Assembly: GCA_963601185.1 (NCBI GenBank)
Contig: CAVCEE010000003.1
Location: 92,129-156,128, forward strand
Source of the DNA: Limisoma sp963601185
Lineage (GTDB): Bacteria > Bacteroidota > Bacteroidia > Bacteroidales > Muribaculaceae
Reading direction: 5' to 3'
Length of the DNA stretch: 64,000 nt
Below, piece by piece: positions 36,680-43,793 of this stretch. Every line of letters starts with the position of its first letter. Position 1 is the first letter of the stretch. Made by a program: the position numbers and the translations under genes. The notes below the pieces were generated by a model. It saw only the letters and a list, made by a program, of their open reading frames with translations. It searched no databases and was not told the DNA's origin.

Positions 36680-36720
36680 AAAAAACAGAGGCTGGATTCC
36701 CGGTGGAGTCCAGCCTCTGT
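36680..36720 (-). terminator. Terminator between convergent ATPase and dipeptidase genes
   Basis: ACAGAGGCTGGA (36685-36696) pairs perfectly with TCCAGCCTCTGT (36709-36720). On the minus strand it runs into six Ts (36680-36685). It lies 20 bases past the dipeptidase stop. Its apical sequence closely resembles that of the hairpin at 58855-58896. Confidence 0.88.
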
Positions 36721-36740
36721 TGTGTATGTGCTATAGATGC

Positions 36741-38219
36741 TTATTTCTTCTCGTCGGCAATCATTTCGATGATGCGGCGGAGGTGTTTCCAGAACTTGTC
36801 CACTGCCGGGATGTGCATCGACTCCTTAGGAGTGTGTACGTCGCGGAGTGTAGGACCGAAGGAAATCATATCAAGTTTAGGATTGTTGACAAGGAAGTTT
36901 CCGCATTCCAGTCCGGCGTGGAGCGATGTGCAGAGAGGAGTGATGCCGTAGAGGTCCTCGTAAGCCTTCACTGCCACCTTGAGAATTTCGGAATCCATAT
37001 TTGGAGTCCATCCAGGATAGCCGTCGCCTTGCTCAACCTCTGCGCCGCAGATTTCGAAGTGAGCGTAAATCTGACCTGCGATGTCAAACTTGCGGCTCTC
37101 TTCCTCGCTGCGTTGCGAAGTGGTGATGGTAATCACGTGCTTGTCGCGGTCAACACGGATAAGGGCAGTGTTGGTTGAAGTGTTGACCATACCCTCGATG
37201 CGGCGGCTCATTGCGATTACAGCATTAGGAATAGAGTTCACGCACCAAACCACACGTTTTGCGGCAGCGGCGTCGATAACAATGGCAGGAGCAGTTTCCG
37301 ATTCGAGTTTGATTTCCTGATTGCCCTCGATGTTGCCGAATTCCTCCTCGATGGTAGCGGCAAACTCGTTTACGCGCTTGCGGAGGTCTTCCTTCTTGTC
37401 GGCAGGCACACCGATAACAGCGTAGGCGTTGCCCGGGATAACGTTGCGGAGTTCACCGCCGTTGATGTCGGCAAGAGCCACTTGGTCGTTGTATGCACGG
37501 TAGAGGCTGAAGAGGAAACGAGCCAATTGCTTGTTGGCGTTGGCGCGGCCCAAGTTGATGTCGGAGCCAGAGTGACCGCCGGTGAACTTGAGGATAGAGA
37601 ACTTGAAGAACTCGTAACCCTCAGGTGCAGGAGCGTCAGTGTAGGCAAAATGGCCGAGAGTGTCGATACCGCCGGCGCAGCCGAGGAAGATCTGAGCCTC
37701 TTCCTCAGAGTCGAGGTTCACGAGAATGTTGCCAGTAATCATATCCTTGCCGAGGTTCTTAGCACCGGTAAGACCGGTCTCCTCGTCGATGGTAAACAAA
37801 GCCTCAAGCGGACCGTGAACGAGAGTCTTGTCGGTGAGAGCGGCAAGAGATGCAGCCACGCCGATACCGTTGTCGGCACCGAGAGTAGTCTTGTAGTCCT
37901 TAGAGTGAAGCCATTCGCCAGTCACCTCTGTAAGGATCGGGTCAGTGTCGAAATTGTGGGTCTCAGGCTTGGTCTGGTTAGGCACCATATCCATGTGACC
38001 TTGAAGCACGATAGTAGGGGCGTTCTCTTTGCCCGGGGTTGCAGGGATGCGCATAGCCACGTTGCCGATAGGGTCGGTCTTGGCCTCTATATTGTTTCTT
38101 TTGGCGAACTCAAGCAGGAACTCGCGGATTTTTCCCTCCTTCTTGGAAGGACGGGGAACCTTAGTGATTTCATCGAAAATGCCAAAGACGATTTTTGGCT
38201 CGAGATCATTGATGGTCAT
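36741..38219 (-). CDS. pepD: Aminoacyl-histidine dipeptidase (M20C)
   Basis: A 492-residue cytosolic zinc dipeptidase that hydrolyses Xaa-His and other dipeptides. The family start is MTINDLEPKIVFGIFDEIT. Metal and catalytic motifs are LQGHMDMVPNQ (~78), LGADNGIGVAA (~117), DEETGLTGA (catalytic Glu, ~148) and NLDSEEE (~175); the dimerisation (lid) domain covers about 205-380. It is a normal-length single gene, convergent with the ATPase gene and divergent from the small membrane protein gene. No -7 box was evident in its A/T-rich upstream region. Confidence 0.95.
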   Translation of the reverse strand: MTINDLEPKIVFGIFDEITKVPRPSKKEGKIREFLLEFAKRNNIEAKTDPIGNVAMRIPATPGKENAPTIVLQGHMDMVPNQTKPETHNFDTDPILTEVTGEWLHSKDYKTTLGADNGIGVAASLAALTDKTLVHGPLEALFTIDEETGLTGAKNLGKDMITGNILVNLDSEEEAQIFLGCAGGIDTLGHFAYTDAPAPEGYEFFKFSILKFTGGHSGSDINLGRANANKQLARFLFSLYRAYNDQVALADINGGELRNVIPGNAYAVIGVPADKKEDLRKRVNEFAATIEEEFGNIEGNQEIKLESETAPAIVIDAAAAKRVVWCVNSIPNAVIAMSRRIEGMVNTSTNTALIRVDRDKHVITITTSQRSEEESRKFDIAGQIYAHFEICGAEVEQGDGYPGWTPNMDSEILKVAVKAYEDLYGITPLCTSLHAGLECGNFLVNNPKLDMISFGPTLRDVHTPKESMHIPAVDKFWKHLRRIIEMIADEKK

Positions 38220-38339
38220 AGTTGTTTACAATTTAAAATTAAACACTTGTATTCTTGAAATATTGTTAAATATCAATTAATTCGCCGTCTAAGGTATAAA
38301 AATAAATTGAGAGAGGCGAAAAATTTAACCTCATTTTCA

Positions 38340-38347
38340 TATATTTG
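38340..38347 (+). promoter_or_regulatory. Putative -7 box for the small membrane protein/OmpH genes
   Basis: TATATTTG fits TAnnTTTG, 20 bases upstream of the ATG at 38367. There is no clear -33 TTTG. Confidence 0.5.
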
Positions 38348-38366
38348 CACCTAAATTAATGACGAA

Positions 38367-38561
38367 ATGCCTACTGTATTGCTTTCCGTTGCTGTTATAG
38401 CATTGTGTATCATTTTGTTGGGCGTGAAAGTGCTTTTTGTTAAAAACGGGAAGTTCCCGTCGGGGCATTTGCACGACAATCCAGCAATGCGGAAGCACCA
38501 TATCGGTTGCGCATATCGTGAGGAAACTGAAAAATTAAACAAAACGAAAATAAAACAATGA
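38367..38561 (+). CDS. Small single-pass membrane protein
   Basis: A 64-residue protein with one N-terminal helix (VLLSVAVIALCIILLGVKVLF) followed by a basic tail containing KNGKFPSGHLHDNPAMRKHHIGCAY. The Gly-His/Asn-Pro-Ala-Met-Arg pattern is one I associate with small conserved Bacteroidota membrane proteins of unknown function. It has its own -7 box, and its stop overlaps the OmpH-like start (ATGA), so the two are translationally coupled. This argues that it is real and may help the downstream envelope lipoprotein. Confidence 0.75.
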   Translation: MPTVLLSVAVIALCIILLGVKVLFVKNGKFPSGHLHDNPAMRKHHIGCAYREETEKLNKTKIKQ

Positions 38562-39142
38562 AAATTACACGCGTGATTAAAGTCACAACGCTGTTTCTTG
38601 GCGCCATCCTGTTCTGCCAGTGCTCAAACAAGGAGAACAAAACTACGGCGCAAACCCCTGCCAAAGTGGCTGCTGACGTAAAGATGGCATACATTGACAG
38701 TGACTCCCTTTTGGACAAATACAATTTTGCAAAGGACATCTTCGAGGCGCAGCAACGCGCACAAAACAAATTGGAATCGGTGCGCCAGCAGAAGGCTTCT
38801 GAATTGCAGCGCTTCCAGTCGGAGATTGAAAACAAAGGACGCAACAACGGCTACCTCACTGAGGAAAGTTATAAGGCCGATATGCAGAAATACCAGCAGA
38901 TGGGCTACGATGCAGAGCGTCACTTGGGCGACTTGCAGAACAAGTATATCAGCGAGAACAACTTGAGCATGAAGCAGCTTCAAGACTCAATCGACAAATG
39001 CGTGAACGAAGTGGCAAAGCAAAAAGGCATCTCAGTGGTGCTCAAGAAAGAAGCCACATTCTATGTCGACAATATCCCTAACATCACCAACGACGTTGTA
39101 AAGATTCTCAACGAACGCTACAACAAGGTGGAGAAGAAATAA
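38558..39142 (+). CDS. OmpH/Skp-like periplasmic chaperone, lipoprotein
   Basis: A 194-residue protein. The signal ends in the lipobox FCQC (Cys near residue 22), so it is predicted to be lipid-anchored, unlike soluble E. coli Skp. After a short linker, VKMAYIDSDSLLDKYNFAKDI is the OmpH N-terminal strand. A long coiled coil (~65-150, AQQRAQNKLESVRQQ) forms the tentacles, and a C-terminal strand segment GISVVLKKEATFYVDN closes the body. It is predicted to hold unfolded outer-membrane proteins during transit. Confidence 0.88.
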   Translation: MKITRVIKVTTLFLGAILFCQCSNKENKTTAQTPAKVAADVKMAYIDSDSLLDKYNFAKDIFEAQQRAQNKLESVRQQKASELQRFQSEIENKGRNNGYLTEESYKADMQKYQQMGYDAERHLGDLQNKYISENNLSMKQLQDSIDKCVNEVAKQKGISVVLKKEATFYVDNIPNITNDVVKILNERYNKVEKK

Positions 39143-39189
39143 CTGAACAAAGGAATACAGACCAATAGGTTTATATTTTAGGTAGAAGT

Positions 39190-39232
39190 GTCAGGGGGAG
39201 CGCGGACTGAGCGATTCCCCTGACTTGTTTTA
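39190..39232 (+). terminator. Terminator between the OmpH-like gene and hflX
   Basis: GTCAGGGG (39190-39197) pairs with CCCCTGAC (39217-39224), and TTGTTTT follows. The adjoining bases extend the stem with A-T and wobble pairs. It lies 48 bases after the OmpH-like stop and 15 bases before the hflX start. Confidence 0.75.
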
Positions 39233-39246
39233 GAAAACAGTGACGA

Positions 39247-40476
39247 ATGATTGACAACAAGAAAATAACGGAAGACGTAGGCGAGCGCGCCGTGCTCGTC
39301 GGACTGATTACGCCCTCGCAGAACGAGAACAAGGCAAAGGAATACCTCGCCGAACTGGCGTTTCTTGCCGAGACTGCCGGCGCAAAGTCGGAAAAGACCT
39401 TCTTGCAGCGAGTGGACAACCCCAACCCGCGCACCTTTGTGGGCAAGGGTAAACTCGAAGAGATCCGCCAGTATATCGAAGACAACGACATTGATTTGGC
39501 AATCTTCGACGACGACCTTACATCAAAGCAGGTGCTCAACATCGAGAACGAACTGAAAGTGAAGATTCTCGACCGCACAAACTTGATTCTCGACATCTTC
39601 GCCAAGCGAGCGCAGACGGCAACCGCACGCACCCAGGTGGAACTTGCGCAGTACCAGTACTTGCTGCCGCGACTCACCCGAATGTGGACCCACCTCGAAC
39701 GCCAGCGAGGCGGTATCGGTATGCGCGGTCCGGGTGAGACCCAGATTGAGACCGACCGACGTATCATCCTCGACAAGATTTCGAGGCTGAAAGAGGAACT
39801 GAAGAGCATCGACAAGCAGAAATCCATACAGCGCAAAAACCGAGGCAAACTCACGCGCATCGCCCTTGTGGGCTATACCAATGTGGGCAAGTCCACGCTG
39901 ATGAACCTGCTGAGCAAGTCGGACGTGTTTGCCGAAAACAAACTCTTCGCCACGCTCGACACTACAGTGCGCAAGGTGATTATCGACAACCTCCCGTTCC
40001 TGCTCACCGACACCATCGGCTTTATCCGCAAACTCCCCACGCATCTTGTCGACTCCTTCAAGTCGACCCTCGACGAGGTGCGCGATGCCGATATTCTCGT
40101 GCATGTGGTAGACATCTCCCATCCGCAGTTTGAGGAGCAGATAGAGGTGGTCAACCGTACACTTCAGGACGTTTGCCAGTCGAAGGATAAACCGATGATA
40201 CTGGTGTTCAACAAAGTGGATGCCTTCACTTATGTAAAGAAGGACGACGACGACCTCACACCGCGTCTTCGCGAAAATATCCCTCTGGAGGAACTCAAAC
40301 AGAGTTGGATGGCAAAGATGAACGACAACTGCATCTTCATCTCGGCACGCGAGCGCATCAACATCGACGAACTGAAATCGCGCCTCTATGAGATGGCAAA
40401 GGAAATCCATATGAAGCGTTTCCCTTACAACGACTTCTTGTTCCAGAAATACGACGAGGAGGACTTGCTGCAATGA
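39247..40476 (+). CDS. hflX: GTPase HflX
   Basis: A 409-residue ribosome-associated GTPase that splits or rescues stalled ribosomes. The N-terminal HflX domain includes the Gly-rich stretch NPRTFVGKGKLEEIRQYI and a coiled linker (~165-200) with RGPGETQIETDRR. The G domain has GYTNVGKSTLMN (G1), DTIGFIRKLP (G3), NKVDAF (G4) and SARER (G5). It is a complete family member. Its stop overlaps the HAD gene start by 4 bases. Confidence 0.96.
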   Translation: MIDNKKITEDVGERAVLVGLITPSQNENKAKEYLAELAFLAETAGAKSEKTFLQRVDNPNPRTFVGKGKLEEIRQYIEDNDIDLAIFDDDLTSKQVLNIENELKVKILDRTNLILDIFAKRAQTATARTQVELAQYQYLLPRLTRMWTHLERQRGGIGMRGPGETQIETDRRIILDKISRLKEELKSIDKQKSIQRKNRGKLTRIALVGYTNVGKSTLMNLLSKSDVFAENKLFATLDTTVRKVIIDNLPFLLTDTIGFIRKLPTHLVDSFKSTLDEVRDADILVHVVDISHPQFEEQIEVVNRTLQDVCQSKDKPMILVFNKVDAFTYVKKDDDDLTPRLRENIPLEELKQSWMAKMNDNCIFISARERINIDELKSRLYEMAKEIHMKRFPYNDFLFQKYDEEDLLQ

Positions 40477-41255
40477 CAAAAGCGTTGTTTTTCGACATCG
40501 ACGGCACACTCGTGAGTTTCAACACCCACGAAATCCCGGCATCGACAGTTGCAGCCCTCGAGCAGGCAAAAAAAAACGGACTGAAGGTGTGCATCGCCAC
40601 CGGTCGGCCCATACAACTGATAAACAACCTATCCGCCATCGAGCATCTCATCGACGGACTGGTAACTACCAACGGCGCAGGGTGCTACTACGGCGGCAAA
40701 GCGTCGTTCGACCCGATTCCTGAGGCGGACGTGAAGACGATGAAAGCCAATGCCGACCGAATGGGTGCAATGTTGCTCGTGGTGGGTGTTGACGGCCTTT
40801 TGCTGTGCAACCCCGACATTGCCCTCGTTGATGCTCTGCGCGAAATGCTCAACGTGCCCGATATTCCAGTGGGCGACGACATAAGTGGACTGCTCGCCGG
40901 TGGCATCGTGCAGATGACTGCATTCGTGACAGAGGAACAGGAGCCGGAATATATGCAAGGCACAACCGGTAGCCACGGCTCGCGCTGGTATCCTACGTTT
41001 GTCGATGTCACGGCATCAAGTGCCGACAAGGCAAAGGGCATCGAGAAGATGGCAGGGCTGATGGGTATTGACGTGGCAGAGACGATGGCGTTTGGCGACG
41101 GCGGCAACGACGTATCGATGCTCCGCTATGCCGGAATCGGCGTGGCTATGGGCAACGCCCTTCCCGAAGTGCAGGCAGAAGCCGACTATGTGACCACTAC
41201 GGTCGACGACAACGGTGTGGCAAACGCCCTCCGGCACTATCTTTTGATAAGATAG
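40473..41255 (+). CDS. Cof-type HAD-IIB hydrolase
   Basis: A 260-residue sugar-phosphate or nucleotide phosphatase-like protein. HAD motifs: FFDIDGTLVSF (nucleophile and acid Asp), VCIATGRP (Thr motif II), the C2B cap domain (~85-190), KAKGIEKM (Lys motif III) and MAFGDGGNDVSML (motif IV). The substrate is unknown. It is translationally coupled to hflX. The last ~7 codons (HYLLIR and stop) lie inside the first copy of a 148-bp tandem repeat, so the element abuts the 3' end of the gene. Confidence 0.9.
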   Translation: MTKALFFDIDGTLVSFNTHEIPASTVAALEQAKKNGLKVCIATGRPIQLINNLSAIEHLIDGLVTTNGAGCYYGGKASFDPIPEADVKTMKANADRMGAMLLVVGVDGLLLCNPDIALVDALREMLNVPDIPVGDDISGLLAGGIVQMTAFVTEEQEPEYMQGTTGSHGSRWYPTFVDVTASSADKAKGIEKMAGLMGIDVAETMAFGDGGNDVSMLRYAGIGVAMGNALPEVQAEADYVTTTVDDNGVANALRHYLLIR

Positions 41256-41620
41256 GCTGCGCCTCGGAAGCGCAAAATCAAACAAGTTTGTTTTGCTTTT
41301 TCATAAATCGGGCTGCGGTTCGGGAAAAATTGAAACGAGTTTCATTTTTCCGCTCACCTTGCGCCGATTTTCACTCGGCTTGCACTATCTCTTGATAAGA
41401 TAGGCTGCGCCTCGGAAGCGCAAAATCAAACAAGTTTGTTTTGCTTTTTCATAAATCGGGCTGCGGTTCGGGAAAAATTGAAACGAGTTTCATTTTTCCG
41501 CTCACCTTGCGCCGATTTTCACTCGGCTTGCACTATCTCTTGATAAGATAGGCTGCGCCTCGGAAGCGCAAAATCAAACAAGTTTGTTTTGCTTTTCTCT
41601 CGGCTTGCACTATCTTTGTA
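41235..41620. repeat. 148-bp tandem repeat with hairpins (two full copies, one deleted)
   Basis: This 385-base gap holds a direct repeat of period exactly 148 bases. The anchor TTGATAAGATAGG starts at 41244, 41392 and 41540. Copies 1 and 2 are practically identical; copy 3 lacks about 65 central bases, joined at a TTTTC microhomology. Each full unit contains several imperfect palindromes: TGCGC/GCGCA, GCAAAA-T-CAAAC/GTTTG-TTTTGC, GGAAAAA/TTTTTCC and an outer AAATCGG/CCGATTT pair. The end of each unit, CGGCTTGCACTATCT, is shared with the promoter of the next gene. It has no coding potential and no spacer diversity, so it is not a CRISPR array. It looks like a REP-like palindromic element. Confidence 0.9.
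41588..41618 (+). promoter_or_regulatory. Promoter formed at the last repeat copy (TTTG-N19-TATCTTTG)
   Basis: TTTG (41588-41591), 19 bases and TATCTTTG (41611-41618) match both Bacteroidota boxes. The ATG of the glycosyltransferase is 22 bases further on. In the complete repeat copies the corresponding end reads TATCTCTTG and is not a -7 box. Confidence 0.78.
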
Positions 41621-41640
41621 ATGTTATTAGCTAATAAGTA

Positions 41641-42381
41641 ATGAACAGGTCTGACAGTGTGGTGATTATTCCCACCTACAATGAAAAGGAAAATATTGAA
41701 AACATCATAAACGCAGTGTTTGCGTTGCCGGTGATGTTTGACGTGCTGATTATCGACGACAATTCTCCCGACGGAACGGCGCAGATTGTGGAACGGCTGC
41801 AACAGCAGTGGCCCGACCGTCTGCACCTGCTTAAACGCAGCGGCAAATTGGGTCTCGGCACAGCCTACATCAAGGGCTTCAAATGGAGCATCGAGGCTGG
41901 CTATGACTACGTTATCGAGATGGATGCCGATTTCTCGCATCCGCCGAAGAAACTGCTCGAACTGCGTGAGGCTTGCACGAAGGATGCCGATGTGGCTATC
42001 GGTTCGCGCTATGTGTCGGGCGTCAACGTGGTCAACTGGCCTATGGGACGCGTGATAATGTCATACTATGCGTCGGCTTATGTGCGCATAGTCACGGGAA
42101 TGAATGTGCGCGACACCACAGCCGGCTTCGTTTGTTACCGCCGTGAGGTACTTGAGTCTATCGACCTTGATCATATCAAGTTCAAGGGCTATGCGTTCCA
42201 GATTGAGATGAAATTTACAGCCTACAAGATGGGCTACCGCATAAAAGAAGTGCCAATTGTGTTTGTCAACCGAGTGCTCGGCACTAGCAAGATGAACAGC
42301 AGCATCTTTGGCGAAGCCCTGTTTGGCGTGTTGCAGTTGCGCATCGGCAGTTGGTTCAAGAAATATCCCAAAAAGAGGTAG
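41641..42381 (+). CDS. Polyprenol-phosphate mannosyl/glycosyltransferase (DPM1-like GT2)
   Basis: A 246-residue GT-A enzyme that transfers a sugar from a nucleotide sugar to a polyprenyl phosphate. Motifs are VVIIPTYNEKENIE, LIIDDNSPDGTAQIVE, the metal motif EMDADFSHPP (DxD-like), AIGSRYVSG and NRVLGTSKMN. There is no membrane helix at the C-terminus, so it resembles the single-domain catalytic DPM1 subunit. It is the first gene after the repeat-associated promoter, and dihydroorotase follows 11 bases later. The donor sugar (mannose or glucose) cannot be told from sequence. Confidence 0.9.
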   Translation: MNRSDSVVIIPTYNEKENIENIINAVFALPVMFDVLIIDDNSPDGTAQIVERLQQQWPDRLHLLKRSGKLGLGTAYIKGFKWSIEAGYDYVIEMDADFSHPPKKLLELREACTKDADVAIGSRYVSGVNVVNWPMGRVIMSYYASAYVRIVTGMNVRDTTAGFVCYRREVLESIDLDHIKFKGYAFQIEMKFTAYKMGYRIKEVPIVFVNRVLGTSKMNSSIFGEALFGVLQLRIGSWFKKYPKKR

Positions 42382-42392
42382 GCTGAAGCGTT

Positions 42393-43754
42393 ATGAAAAC
42401 GATAATCTACAACGCCGATATAGTCAACGAGGAAGAGCAGTTTCGTGGCTATGTGGTGATTGACGATGACTTGATTTCTGCCGTGGCAGAGGACGACCCT
42501 TCCCCGGCACTGATTGCAGAATGCGACGTGCGCAACGACGTAGACGGCGCACTGGTGATGCCCGGCGTGATTGACGACCAAGTGCATTTCCGCGACCCTG
42601 GACTCACGCACAAGGCCGATATTGCGACCGAGTCGGCAACGGCAGTGGCAGGCGGTGTGACCTCGTTTATGGATATGCCCAACACCAATCCGCCGACAGT
42701 GACGCTTGAAGCCCTTGAAGCCAAGAACCGCCGCGCTCAGGACGTTTCGGTGGCAAACTACGGCTTCTTTATAGGTGCGACCAACGACAATCTGAAAACC
42801 CTTCTGGCAACCGACTACAGTTATACGCCCGGCGTGAAACTCTTTCTCGGCGCGTCGACCGGCAATATGCTTGTCAACGACCGCGATGCCCTGCGCGGAA
42901 TCTTCTCCGAAGTGCCGGCTATCGTTGCCATCCATTCGGAGGACGAACAACTGATACGCCGCAACCGCGAGTACTATCTGAAAAAATACGGCGAGGAACT
43001 GCCGGTAAAGTTCCATCCGCTTATCCGCAGCACTGAAGTGTGCTACAAATCAACCGCCAGAGCCATCGAGTGGGCAGCAAAATACGGCACGCGTCTGCAT
43101 GTGCTGCACGTGTCAACCGCACGCGAACTAGAACTCTTCGACAGCCGTCCGCTGACGGACAAGAACGTGACGGCAGAGGTGTGTGTGCACCATCTGTGGT
43201 TTACCGACGAAGACTATGAGCGGTTGGGCAACCTAATAAAATGGAATCCTGCGGTGAAGACGTGGGACGACCGCAACGCCCTCCGCGGAGCGTTGTTGCA
43301 AGGCAAACTCGATGTGGTGGCAACTGACCACGCACCCCATCTGTTGGGAGAAAAGCAAGGCAATTGCCTGAAGGCTGCATCCGGCGGGCCGCTCGTGCAG
43401 CATTCACTGCTCGTTATGCTCGAACTGGTGCATCAGAGGGTGTTCCCTCTCGACCTGGTGGTGCGGAAGATGTGCCATGCGCCAGCCGACCTCTTCGGTG
43501 TGGTGAAAAGAGGCTATCTGCGCCCTGGCTATTACGCCGACATCGTTGTGATTGACCGCAACATGCCGTTCACGGTGCGCACGGAAAACATCCTCACCAA
43601 GTGCGGATGGTCGCCGTTTGAAGGCTACACCTTCCACAACACGGTGCGCCAAACCTACGTCAACGGTCAGTTGGCGTTTGACCAAGGTCATGTCGACACG
43701 ACAGTGAGAGGCCGCCGTCTGCGCTTTGACCACAACACAAACATCAGAAATTAG
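42393..43754 (+). CDS. pyrC: Dihydroorotase
   Basis: A 453-residue amidohydrolase of pyrimidine synthesis that cyclises carbamoyl aspartate. The start is MKTIIYNADIVNEEEQF. The zinc motif is DDQVHFRDPG (~60), the carboxylated Lys lies in GVKLFLGASTG (~150), further ligands are in AIHSED and LHVLHVSTA, and the catalytic Asp is in VVATDHAPH (~310). Length fits the class I bacterial type. It is cotranscribed with the glycosyltransferase and probably with the Ca2+ ATPase. Confidence 0.95.
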   Translation: MKTIIYNADIVNEEEQFRGYVVIDDDLISAVAEDDPSPALIAECDVRNDVDGALVMPGVIDDQVHFRDPGLTHKADIATESATAVAGGVTSFMDMPNTNPPTVTLEALEAKNRRAQDVSVANYGFFIGATNDNLKTLLATDYSYTPGVKLFLGASTGNMLVNDRDALRGIFSEVPAIVAIHSEDEQLIRRNREYYLKKYGEELPVKFHPLIRSTEVCYKSTARAIEWAAKYGTRLHVLHVSTARELELFDSRPLTDKNVTAEVCVHHLWFTDEDYERLGNLIKWNPAVKTWDDRNALRGALLQGKLDVVATDHAPHLLGEKQGNCLKAASGGPLVQHSLLVMLELVHQRVFPLDLVVRKMCHAPADLFGVVKRGYLRPGYYADIVVIDRNMPFTVRTENILTKCGWSPFEGYTFHNTVRQTYVNGQLAFDQGHVDTTVRGRRLRFDHNTNIRN

Positions 43755-43793
43755 AAATCAGAACCCCAAATTAGAAACGACTTATAACACAAT

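Noticed and set aside
41235..41620. Direct repeats considered as a CRISPR array
   Set aside because: The unit is 148 bases, tandem without spacers, and no cas genes are nearby.
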